Origin: an uncultured Pirellulaceae bacterium
GTDB lineage: Bacteria; Planctomycetota; Planctomycetia; Pirellulales; Pirellulaceae
Assembly: GCA_934255105.1 (NCBI GenBank)
Contig: CAKQNH010000306.1
Location: forward strand, 1 to 6,200
DNA length: 6,200 bases
Direction of reading: 5' to 3'
The notes below the pieces were generated by a model. The model saw nothing but the letters and a program-made list of their open reading frames with translations. It was not told the DNA's origin and ran no database searches. The position numbers and the translations under genes were made by a program. Position 1 is the first letter of the stretch, and each line of letters opens with the position of its first letter. Of this stretch, positions 1-5,955 are shown one piece after another.

Positions 1-7
1 TCATGTT

Positions 8-58
8 AGACTCTATCGACTGCGCAAAGATTGCGGCTTGATGTAAAGTCTCTTTTTT
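8..58 (+). terminator. Probable intrinsic terminator of a gene to the left
   Basis: Three short helices stack in register: agact (8-12) with agtct (47-51), atcga (15-19) with ttgat (38-42, one G-T pair), and cgcaa (23-27) with ttgcg (31-35) around an aga loop. One C and then six T residues (53-58) follow, the layout of a rho-independent terminator, although internal loops interrupt the stem and it is not GC-rich. A gene entering from the left could end at the TAG at 7-9, the TAA at 44-46 or the TGA at 39-41; too little is visible to choose or to identify it. If the terminator is real, trmD has its own promoter in 59-104, where I see no convincing -35/-10 pair. Confidence 0.42.
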
Positions 59-104
59 CGGTTTTCAGTCAATTCGCCTCAATAACATATACGTCTCAGC
101 CGCA

Positions 105-797
105 ATGACTTATCTCAACATCCGCTTTGATATTATCACCCTGTTTCCCCCCATCTTCTCAGGTTACCTGGGGGAGAGTTTGCTAGCTAAAGCCATCGAG
201 CGAGGGCAGGTGGAAGTACACGTCCATAATCTCCGCGATTGGTCTACCGACAAGCACCACAAAGTCGACGCGCCGCCCTATGGTGGCGGGCCGGGCATGT
301 TGATTCAAGTCCAGCCGGTGGTCGATTGCGTGGAGCACGTGCGCGGGCTCGACGCCGATCCGGGAGAGTTGCTGATCATGAGCCCGCAAGGCGAAATGCT
401 CAAGCAATCGCTAGTGTCCGAGCTCGCCCAGTCGCAGCGACTGATTCTGCTGTGCGGTCGCTACGAAGGCTTTGATCAGCGTGTAGTCGAAATTCTGCAG
501 CCTCGCGAGATCAGTCTCGGCGATTTTGTGCTCAACGGCGGCGAGGTAGCTGCCATGGCGATTATCGATGCGGCTATTCGGCTGATCCCAGGCGTGTTGG
601 GGGACGAGCGGAGCGCGGTGGAGGATTCGTTTTCCGACGAAGCTCTGCTGGAGTTTCCGCAGTACACCCGCCCGCGCGAATTCCGTGGGCACGCGGTACC
701 CGAGATTCTACTCAGTGGCAACCATCAACAAATCGCCGCTTGGCGAGCCGCGCAACGCATCGAGCGGACGCACGATCGCCGCAGCGATTTACTCTGA
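105..797 (+). CDS. trmD: tRNA (guanine(37)-N1)-methyltransferase TrmD
   Basis: A SPOUT-family enzyme that methylates N1 of G37, next to the anticodon, using S-adenosylmethionine; the mark prevents +1 frameshifting. The 230 residues match the family throughout: RFDIITLFP (7-15), YGGGPGM (59-65), SPQG (93-96), the knot and SAM-binding segments LLCGRYEGFDQRV (115-127) and SLGDFVLNGGE (137-147), and PGVLG (162-166). EDSFSD (173-178) contains D174, which aligns with the catalytic Asp169 of E. coli TrmD. The C-terminal domain has YTRPREFRG and LLSGNH. The protein stops right after RRSDLL, so it lacks the roughly 25-residue tail of the E. coli enzyme. ATG 105 is the only start in frame before the upstream stop at 39-41; it adds about five residues before the usual N-terminus and has no clear Shine-Dalgarno. 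In many bacteria trmD lies in rpsP-rimM-trmD-rplS; rplS does not follow here. Confidence 0.97.
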   Translation: MTYLNIRFDIITLFPPIFSGYLGESLLAKAIERGQVEVHVHNLRDWSTDKHHKVDAPPYGGGPGMLIQVQPVVDCVEHVRGLDADPGELLIMSPQGEMLKQSLVSELAQSQRLILLCGRYEGFDQRVVEILQPREISLGDFVLNGGEVAAMAIIDAAIRLIPGVLGDERSAVEDSFSDEALLEFPQYTRPREFRGHAVPEILLSGNHQQIAAWRAAQRIERTHDRRSDLL

Positions 798-892
798 ATT
801 TGGTCTTGCGGTCGAGCTTTCTTCCCGCGACACTTCCGACCGGTCGCAGGATGCGGCTGAGACTGCTTTTTGCTTGAATTGATCAGCTTTTG

Positions 893-899
893 GGAAGGA
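893..899 (+). promoter_or_regulatory. Ribosome binding site deciding the start of the thioredoxin-protease gene
   Basis: The purine run GGAAGGA ends five bases before the ATG at 905, a good Shine-Dalgarno position. It lies inside the longer reading frame that would begin with TTG at 890, and no comparable site precedes that TTG. This favours ATG 905. Confidence 0.6.
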
Positions 900-904
900 A
901 TCCA

Positions 905-2605
905 ATGGCTAGCTGGATACTGTCGGCCATGCTGTGCGCCGTCGCGGGTGTAAACTCCGACTGCACCATCGTTCACTTCACCGCGGCTTGGTGTGAACCG
1001 TGCAAACAACTCGAACCCGCCCTGCAGCAGCTTCGGCAAGAGGGCTGGACGATCGAAACGGTAGACACCGATCGCCAACCCGAACTCGTTCAGCAATTTC
1101 GCGTGCAGAACCTGCCGACCCTGGCCATCCTGTGCCGCGGCCAAGAAGTCGACCGCATGGTGGGCGCGGCTTCCTACGAACGCATTGCGGAGCGCGTGCA
1201 GCGCGCCGCAGCCCGCAATCAGAGCGGGCCAGCGGCGTCTCAGCCGGCCACTACTCAAGTCGCAGTTTCCCAGCCCCCAGTTTCCCAGCCCCCAGTTTCC
1301 CAGCACCCAGTTAATCAAGCCGCTGCGACTCAGGCTGCACCTCAATCGCCACAGCCGATCGTGCGTGGTCAGTCGCCTGACATTGGCGGATTTCCGCTGC
1401 TCGCGTCGAACGACCGCAACTCGCCTGCTCGCTTCGCCAACAACGACTTCGCTGCCCCAGGCCCGTCCGCAGCTACCCTAGTCAGCAGGTCGCACGCCGC
1501 CAGTGCGTCCGCACAGGTCGCCGGTAGCAGTGCGTCTACACTGGCCGTCAATAGCGGTGCATCCGATCTGGGCGCTGCGACCGCTGCGGCATCCCGCCAT
1601 CGTTCCCAACAGCAGACGCTGAGCCCGGAACAAGCCATCGCGCGAGCGGCGGCAGCCACGGTCCGCATTCGAGTTGACGAAGCCAATTCGACCGCCTACG
1701 GAACCGGTACGATTATCGACGTCCGCGGACAGGAAGCACTCATCCTGACCTGTGGCCACCTGTTCCGCGATATGCAACCGAATTCTCAACTGACCATCGA
1801 CCTGTTCCCCGGAACGCCTCAGGAAGTCAACTTGCCCAGCGAACTGATCGACTTCAAAGCCGACCAGGAAGACATTGGCCTGATTAGCTTTCGCATCCCA
1901 GTCGCCATCGAACCCGTATCGATTTTAGGGCGCGGTCAGCACGTGGCCGTTGGACAACCAGCCTTCAGCTTCGGCTGCGATCGCGGTGCCAACCCCACTC
2001 GTCGAGACACGCAGATCAAGAGCATCAACCGCTACTTGGGAGCGGACAATATTGAGATCGTCGGGGCGCCCGTGGTGGGCCGCAGCGGAGGTGGTTTGTT
2101 CGATATGCAAGGTCGCTTGATCGGCGTATGCAATGCGGCCAACGCTGAGGACGATGAAGGCATCTATGCCTCGGCCGAAGTGGTCTTTGCACAAATTGAG
2201 CGTTTGGGACTGAGCGAGCTGTTTGACGAAGGCCAGCCTGCCGTACAGAGCCAACTCGCTTCCAATATCCAAGCCGATTCTGCACCTAATTCTAAACAAC
2301 GCATACCCCCTGCAGCGGCCGCCCAGGCTCCAGCATCTGCCGACGACTCGCTGAACTGGCCCGACCAGTCCGCCTCGGTTCCCAATCTGTCCGGTAGCAG
2401 CAACAATCAAAACAATGCGTCTGCACAGGCCGCCGCCAGCGACTTAACTCTCGCTGGAGTGGGCGACGAGCAACGAGCAAATGCTAGCAATGTCCAACAG
2501 GTCATCTGCATAGTTCGCGATGCGGCAGGCCAGGACCAAGTCGTCACTATCGATGCTCCCCCCCCGCAACTGCTGCAGTTAATCCAGCAAAGCCAACGCC
2601 GCTGA
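905..2605 (+). CDS. Thioredoxin-like / trypsin-like serine protease fusion protein
   Basis: A 566-residue two-domain protein with no family name that I recognise. Residues 1-19 are hydrophobic and could be a signal peptide, but have no basic start; the alternative TTG at 890 would add MGRNP and supply an Arg. Residues 20-103 are a compact thioredoxin-like domain with WCEPC (active-site Cys30 and Cys33) and the cis-proline loop at NLPT (Pro71). Residues 104-236 are an Ala/Gln/Ser/Pro linker containing VSQPP repeats. Residues 240-440 resemble trypsin-like (trypsin_2/HtrA-type) peptidases: LTCGH (His285), EDIGL (Asp323) and GRSGGGLF (Ser394) form a complete triad. Residues 441-530 are again low-complexity, and the end (531-566) looks more ordered. 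No PDZ domain is visible. An envelope location is inferred. It sits alone, 107 bases after trmD, with a good ribosome binding site. Substrate and redox partner are unknown. Confidence 0.85.
   Translation: MASWILSAMLCAVAGVNSDCTIVHFTAAWCEPCKQLEPALQQLRQEGWTIETVDTDRQPELVQQFRVQNLPTLAILCRGQEVDRMVGAASYERIAERVQRAAARNQSGPAASQPATTQVAVSQPPVSQPPVSQHPVNQAAATQAAPQSPQPIVRGQSPDIGGFPLLASNDRNSPARFANNDFAAPGPSAATLVSRSHAASASAQVAGSSASTLAVNSGASDLGAATAAASRHRSQQQTLSPEQAIARAAAATVRIRVDEANSTAYGTGTIIDVRGQEALILTCGHLFRDMQPNSQLTIDLFPGTPQEVNLPSELIDFKADQEDIGLISFRIPVAIEPVSILGRGQHVAVGQPAFSFGCDRGANPTRRDTQIKSINRYLGADNIEIVGAPVVGRSGGGLFDMQGRLIGVCNAANAEDDEGIYASAEVVFAQIERLGLSELFDEGQPAVQSQLASNIQADSAPNSKQRIPPAAAAQAPASADDSLNWPDQSASVPNLSGSSNNQNNASAQAAASDLTLAGVGDEQRANASNVQQVICIVRDAAGQDQVVTIDAPPPQLLQLIQQSQRR
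1263..1307 (+). repeat. Three tandem copies of a 15-bp unit in the protein linker
   Basis: The unit cagtttcccagcccc occurs at 1263-1277 and 1278-1292, and with one mismatch at 1293-1307; a decayed fourth copy may follow from 1308. In frame it encodes VSQPP, VSQPP, VSQHP. The unit length keeps the frame, so copy number can vary without breaking the gene. Confidence 0.9.
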
Positions 2606-2616
2606 GCCTATATTAA

Positions 2617-2642
2617 AGTGGCCCGACGCTCCGCGTCGGACT
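2617..2642 (+). repeat. Stem-loop just after the thioredoxin-protease gene
   Basis: Ccgacgc (2623-2629) pairs perfectly with gcgtcgg (2633-2639) around a tcc loop, and after a three-base bulge agt (2617-2619) pairs with act (2640-2642). It starts 12 bases after the stop codon. No T run follows, so it is either a non-canonical terminator, a 3'-end stabiliser or a small palindromic repeat. Confidence 0.55.
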
Positions 2643-2653
2643 ACTCGTTAGCC

Positions 2654-2669
2654 GAAGTCGCCAAGACTT
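2654..2669 (+). repeat. 16-bp palindromic repeat, copy 1
   Basis: Gaagtcgccaagactt contains a small hairpin, aagtc-gccaa-gactt. An exact reverse complement of all 16 bases lies at 3009-3024. The asymmetric loop fixes the orientation, so the two copies are inverted relative to each other. Confidence 0.8.
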
Positions 2670-2720
2670 TTGGGCCCTCCCATTGGTGTTGCGTTCAGCC
2701 CGGAGGGCGGCGTATCCTTG

Positions 2721-2743
2721 CCGGTGGCACCAGCCACCGGTTT
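2721..2743 (+). terminator. Perfect 8-bp GC-rich hairpin, possible terminator
   Basis: Ccggtggc (2721-2728) pairs with gccaccgg (2733-2740) around an acca loop, and ttt follows. The stem is strong but the T run is only three bases. It is the best terminator candidate for the upstream gene, 115 bases after its stop. It could equally be a dispersed palindromic repeat, given its repeat-rich surroundings. Confidence 0.4.
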
Positions 2744-2785
2744 AATGCAAATTAATCTGAAAGCCTGGAGGGCGACACAAAATAC

Positions 2786-2819
2786 TATACTTGCCGACTA
2801 TATATACTTGCCGACTATG
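2786..2819 (+). repeat. 17-bp tandem duplication
   Basis: Tatacttgccgactata (2786-2802) is followed immediately by a second copy (2803-2819) differing only in the last base. A related ttgccg also occurs at 2718-2723. The near-identity suggests a recent duplication. An operator with two sites is possible but unsupported. Confidence 0.85.
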
Positions 2820-2909
2820 AGGTTGGTATGTCTTTGTGGAGTGAATTAGTTCATGTATCGCCCTCTGGGCTGTAGGAGAACTGGCGTACCGGTCAAGCTA
2901 GGGAAACTC

Positions 2910-2915
2910 TATAAT
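2910..2915 (+). promoter_or_regulatory. Possible -10 element for the cysS transcript
   Basis: A perfect TATAAT lies 184 bases before the cysS start. No recognisable -35 box sits 16-18 bases upstream (the bases there read taccgg), and there is no extended -10 TG. It is reported only as the best match in the region. Confidence 0.2.
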
Positions 2916-2977
2916 CTGCGGCGTGCAAAGCTCGCAGTTGCCTCAAACTTGCTGGTCGGCACCGTTACCGCATCATT

Positions 2978-2995
2978 CTGCGCCGGTAGGCGCAG
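2978..2995 (+). repeat. Perfect 7-bp stem-loop upstream of cysS
   Basis: Ctgcgcc (2978-2984) pairs with ggcgcag (2989-2995) around a ggta loop. It lies 13 bases before the second copy of the 16-bp palindromic repeat. No T run follows, so it is not a standard terminator. Confidence 0.6.
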
Positions 2996-3008
2996 CCTCG
3001 TGGGTCGC

Positions 3009-3024
3009 AAGTCTTGGCGACTTC
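3009..3024 (-). repeat. 16-bp palindromic repeat, copy 2 (inverted)
   Basis: Aagtcttggcgacttc is the exact reverse complement of 2654-2669. The sequence outside the 16 bases stays loosely similar between the copies (cgttagc on one side, cgtagcg on the inverted other), whereas the inner flanks do not match. That suggests two copies of a longer dispersed repeat rather than the ends of one element. Confidence 0.8.
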
Positions 3025-3084
3025 CGCTACGGGCTGCACCAGCCAAGCAGCAACTCAACATCCACCATCCAGCTAACTAACCAC

Positions 3085-3089
3085 AGGAG
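3085..3089 (+). promoter_or_regulatory. Ribosome binding site deciding the cysS start
   Basis: AGGAG ends nine bases before the GTG at 3099. No equivalent site precedes the in-frame ATG at 3144, so the GTG is preferred even though it gives a longer N-terminus than usual. Confidence 0.55.
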
Positions 3090-3098
3090 TATCCCCCC

Positions 3099-4763
3099 GT
3101 GGCCAGCGCCCCAACCACTCTGAAGACAACGACTCAGAAAAATATGATCGCGCAATTGAACATCCGCGTCTACAACACTCTGACGCGTCAGAAGGAACCT
3201 TTTGAGACGCTCGAGCCCGGTAAAGTCGGCATGTACCTGTGCGGCCCGACCGTCTACGCGGAAGCGCACATTGGTCACATGGTTGGACCAGTCATCTTTG
3301 ACACCATCAAACGCTACCTGGTCTACTGTGGATACGACGTCACACTGGTAGTCAATATCACCGACGTGGATGACAAACTGATCGGTGCGGCTCGCCAGCG
3401 CGGAATCTCCATGTCGCAAGTAGCTACCGAAATGACGATGGACTACCTGTCTAATCTGCAAGCCTTGGGAGTTACGCAGATCGACTATCTGCCGCGGGCT
3501 ACCGACAACATGGAAGAAATCATCGATTTCATCCAGGAGTTAATCGACGCCGGCTTTGCCTATGAAAACACGGGCGATGTATTTTTCGATGTCACGCGCG
3601 ACGCCGAGTATGGCAAGCTGAGCAATCGAACGGCCGACGGCCAACAAGGCGAAGGTGGCGGCGCTGCAGCTAAAAAACGCTCGGCGGGTGACTTTGCGTT
3701 GTGGAAATCTGCCAAGCCCGATGAGCCGAGCTGGTCCAGCCCGTGGGGCGATGGGCGTCCAGGTTGGCATATTGAGTGTTCGGCCATGAGCCGCCGCATT
3801 TTGGGCAAGTCTTTTGATATCCACGGTGGCGGACTCGACCTGATTTTTCCGCACCATGAAAACGAACTAGCGCAGAGCCGCTGTTGTCACGGACAACCGA
3901 TGGCTCGCTACTGGATGCACAACGGTCTGATGCGTGCCGGCGCGGCGGGCAAGGTGGGTGGCAGAAGCGATCGCGATACACCGCAGGGCGATGCAGCCAG
4001 CGCCACTCCTGACAGTGTCGAAGCTGCCGAGGCGGGCAAGATCAGCCGTAGCAAAGGCGCGGGTGGACTACACCAATTGATTGAACAGCAGACCGGCGAG
4101 CGCATTCGCTTCTTCTTGCTGCGTTCACACTACCGCAGCACCATCGTCTTCGGCGAAGAAGGCATGGAAGAGGCTGGGCAAGCTCTGCATGCTTTCTATC
4201 GCTTGATCGGGCGGTTCGAACGGCTTTCGGGCGAAGCCTTCTACCCCCGCACCGGCGACGACGGCAAAGTGGAGCAGTTGGAATACGCCAAGAACCGCAC
4301 CGATGGACACGCTGTGTTGGCCGGAGTCAGCGACGGATTGTTGCACGAGCTCTCCAAGCTCCGCGCATCATACCTAGAAAAGATGGACGACGACTTCAAC
4401 ACCGCCGGCGCTATGAGCGATTTGTTCGAAATGTCGCGGGCTATCAATCGCTTCATCGACCAACAGCACCTGGAGGATACCAAGCGCCGCTCTGCAGACT
4501 CGCTGACCACGCTCCGCACCGCCATGAGCGTGCTCCGCGAACTGGGAGCCATCCTGGGACTGTTCTTGAAAGCTCCCAAGAAGTCCGGCGATGATGGGGC
4601 CAGTCAGACCGTCGACGGACTCATGAAGCTGCTGATCGAACTGCGCGCCAAAGCTCGCGCGAGCAAAGATTTTGCTACCTCCGATGCAATTCGCGACGGA
4701 CTCACCGCAGTGGGTATTACCCTGCAAGACTTGAAGGAAGGGACTAGCTGGGAGAAGGCATAA
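3099..4763 (+). CDS. cysS: Cysteinyl-tRNA synthetase
   Basis: A class I aminoacyl-tRNA synthetase that activates cysteine with ATP and loads it onto tRNA-Cys in the cytoplasm. The Rossmann domain opens with [13 protein letters not shown] and has MYLCGPTVY (45-53) and HIGH (57-60). The four zinc ligands of the E. coli enzyme are conserved as Cys48, Cys227, His252 and Glu256. GWHIECSAM and [14 protein letters not shown] are typical. The KMSKS loop reads KISRS (314-318). Residues after about 425 ([12 protein letters not shown]) are the DALR helical domain, and the C-terminus carries [18 protein letters not shown]. At 554 residues it exceeds the usual 460-490, through about 15 extra N-terminal residues and an insertion at roughly 280-312. 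GTG is chosen for its AGGAG; ATG 3144 is the alternative. The stop lies two bases before ruvC, so the genes are probably co-transcribed. Confidence 0.96.
   Translation: MASAPTTLKTTTQKNMIAQLNIRVYNTLTRQKEPFETLEPGKVGMYLCGPTVYAEAHIGHMVGPVIFDTIKRYLVYCGYDVTLVVNITDVDDKLIGAARQRGISMSQVATEMTMDYLSNLQALGVTQIDYLPRATDNMEEIIDFIQELIDAGFAYENTGDVFFDVTRDAEYGKLSNRTADGQQGEGGGAAAKKRSAGDFALWKSAKPDEPSWSSPWGDGRPGWHIECSAMSRRILGKSFDIHGGGLDLIFPHHENELAQSRCCHGQPMARYWMHNGLMRAGAAGKVGGRSDRDTPQGDAASATPDSVEAAEAGKISRSKGAGGLHQLIEQQTGERIRFFLLRSHYRSTIVFGEEGMEEAGQALHAFYRLIGRFERLSGEAFYPRTGDDGKVEQLEYAKNRTDGHAVLAGVSDGLLHELSKLRASYLEKMDDDFNTAGAMSDLFEMSRAINRFIDQQHLEDTKRRSADSLTTLRTAMSVLRELGAILGLFLKAPKKSGDDGASQTVDGLMKLLIELRAKARASKDFATSDAIRDGLTAVGITLQDLKEGTSWEKA
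4751..4758 (+). promoter_or_regulatory. Ribosome binding site of ruvC inside the end of cysS
   Basis: GGAGAAGG ends seven bases before the ruvC ATG at 4766 and lies within the last codons of cysS. This fits coupled translation of the two genes. Confidence 0.55.
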
Positions 4764-4765
4764 GC

Positions 4766-5308
4766 ATGTCGCACACACAAACGATCCTAGGCATTGACCC
4801 GGCTCTAGGCACTACCGGTTATGGTCTCATCCGCTGCACCGGCAATGTCATCGAATTGATCGATGCAGGCATCATTCGCTGCCGTCGCGATCGGCCGCTG
4901 GAAGATCGCTTGGGAGAACTGTTTGACGGTATGTGCGAGATATTGGAAGAGCTCGAACCGGATCACTTCGCTATCGAGCAGCTCTATTCGCACTACGATC
5001 GCCCGACCACTGCCATCCTGATGGGCCACGCCCGCGGCGTCATCCTGCTAGCTGCTAAGCAATCGCGTGTGACCGTCCATTCCTATCCCGCCACTCACGT
5101 CAAGAAGACGCTCACGGGCAATGGTCGAGCCCCCAAGAGTCAAATGCAAATGGCGGTCAAACATCAATTGGCATTGTCTGCCGTCCCCGAGCCCGCCGAC
5201 GTGGCAGACGCTTTGGCCATTGCCCTGACGCATCACAGCACGCTGCGCACACCCGCCAGTCTGCTGGCGCAGTTTGACCAAGCCACCCTCACGAAATTGA
5301 AACTTTAA
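4766..5308 (+). CDS. ruvC: Crossover junction endodeoxyribonuclease RuvC
   Basis: The Holliday-junction resolvase: a homodimeric RNase H-fold nuclease that makes paired nicks across four-way junctions after RuvAB branch migration. At 180 residues it is close to the E. coli length (173). The four catalytic acids are all visible: Asp11 in LGIDPALGTTGYG, Glu71 in FAIEQLY, and Asp145 and Asp148 in ADVADALAIALTH, matching Asp7, Glu66, Asp138 and Asp141 of E. coli. GHARGVILLAA and the lysine-rich HVKKTLTGNGRAPKSQ are also typical. The ATG follows the cysS stop by two bases and has a good ribosome binding site; ruvA begins 14 bases after its stop. Nothing looks broken. Confidence 0.97.
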   Translation: MSHTQTILGIDPALGTTGYGLIRCTGNVIELIDAGIIRCRRDRPLEDRLGELFDGMCEILEELEPDHFAIEQLYSHYDRPTTAILMGHARGVILLAAKQSRVTVHSYPATHVKKTLTGNGRAPKSQMQMAVKHQLALSAVPEPADVADALAIALTHHSTLRTPASLLAQFDQATLTKLKL

Positions 5309-5322
5309 AGTCTGCACAATCC

Positions 5323-5952
5323 ATGATTACCAAGATCACTGGCAAGCTCGTCGGCCTCAATGACGATGCGGCCACGCTCTCCATTCCGCCCATGGAGTAT
5401 GAAGTGCTGATCGCCGAGATCACTCGGCGGCATCTGCAATCGCACCTGAACAAAGATGTCGTACTCCACACGCTGCACTACATGGATGGCAACGTCAGCA
5501 GCGGCGGACGCTTAACGCCGCGGTTGGTCGGATTTCTGTCGACCACCGAGCGGGACTTTTTCGAATTGTTTTGTTCCGTCGATGGCGTAGGGGCCAAGAA
5601 GGCGCTGCGGGCGATGACCCAGCCCGTCCAAGACACCGCCATCATGATCGAACAGCAGGACGCCAAGGGGCTGTCCAGTTTGCCTGGCGTGGGCCCCGCC
5701 ACAGCCGAGCGGATCATTGCCAAGCTCCGTCGCAGAATGCCCAAGTTTGCACTCTTGGTGCGCCGTGAAAGTCCCGTCGGTGGCGATGTTACCGATGGCG
5801 TGGTCGAGGACACCTACCACGCGTTGCTGGCCCTCGGGCACAACGAAAGCGACGCCCGCCAGTTGGTAGAGCAAGCTCTCGCCAGTGGCAGCAAATTCAA
5901 AGACGTCGAAGCCATGATCCAAGGCATCTACAAAAAGAAATTCGGCAACTAA
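5323..5952 (+). CDS. ruvA: Holliday junction branch migration protein RuvA
   Basis: RuvA forms a tetramer that grips the four-way junction and loads the RuvB motor. The 209 residues show the three expected parts. Residues 1-70 are the OB-fold, divergent from E. coli: YEV at 26-28 is kept, but GVGYEV-like sequence is absent. Two helix-hairpin-helix motifs follow at [15 protein letters not shown] (84-98) and [19 protein letters not shown] (117-135). After a variable linker, residues 161-205 ([19 protein letters not shown] and onward) form the RuvB-binding domain III. The turn that holds the acidic pin in E. coli (Glu55, Asp56) reads [13 protein letters not shown] here (54-66) and is longer, with one acid. 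No Shine-Dalgarno is evident before ATG 5323, so translation may depend on coupling to ruvC. ruvB is not within the remaining 248 bases. Confidence 0.96.
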   Translation: MITKITGKLVGLNDDAATLSIPPMEYEVLIAEITRRHLQSHLNKDVVLHTLHYMDGNVSSGGRLTPRLVGFLSTTERDFFELFCSVDGVGAKKALRAMTQPVQDTAIMIEQQDAKGLSSLPGVGPATAERIIAKLRRRMPKFALLVRRESPVGGDVTDGVVEDTYHALLALGHNESDARQLVEQALASGSKFKDVEAMIQGIYKKKFGN

Positions 5953-5955
5953 TTG

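Larger units (their letters stand above)
2606..3098. other. Gene-free, repeat-rich intergenic region
   Basis: This 493-base gap separates the thioredoxin-protease gene from cysS. It holds at least five small stem-loops (2617-2642, 2655-2669, 2721-2740, 2978-2995, 3009-3023), a 17-bp tandem duplication (2786-2819), and a 15-base motif present twice with two mismatches (2697-2711 and 2762-2776). The only reading frame of note, 75 codons from 2853, runs through the repeats and resembles no protein I know, so I do not call it a gene. The region must also carry the terminator of the upstream gene and the promoter of cysS, although neither is clear-cut. Confidence 0.75.

Noticed and set aside
837..846. 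The 10-bp palindrome cgaccggtcg between trmD and the fusion gene.
   Set aside because: It is short, without a partner site or a promoter nearby; a palindrome of this size is expected by chance in GC-rich DNA.
853..871. A small hairpin (gcgg with ctgc) followed by five T residues after trmD.
   Set aside because: The stem has only four pairs including a G-T, too weak to call a terminator.
725..1345. A 206-codon minus-strand frame with repeated LGNWG residues.
   Set aside because: It overlaps trmD and the thioredoxin domain, both clearly coding on the plus strand. The LGNWG repeats are only the reverse reading of the 15-bp tandem repeat.
1925..2410. A 161-codon minus-strand frame opposite the protease domain.
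   Set aside because: It is a shadow frame: the plus strand carries the catalytic Ser motif and a conserved fold, and the minus product resembles no protein I know.
2721..2740. The ggtggcacc in the hairpin upstream of an aminoacyl-tRNA synthetase gene resembles the T-box core GGTGGNACC.
   Set aside because: A Cys T-box should show TGGA to pair with the U discriminator of tRNA-Cys, but TGGC is present. The match is explained by a perfect palindrome, lies about 360 bases from cysS, and no specifier stem or competing terminator was seen.
2654..3024. A miniature transposable element bounded by 16-bp terminal inverted repeats.
   Set aside because: I see no target-site duplication next to the repeats, and similarity extends outward rather than inward, so a single mobile element is not supported.
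2853..3080. A 75-codon plus-strand reading frame between the protease gene and cysS.
   Set aside because: It runs through a hairpin and the inverted 16-bp repeat, has a basic low-information sequence, no ribosome binding site, and a rival frame overlaps it. It is most likely translated repeat DNA.
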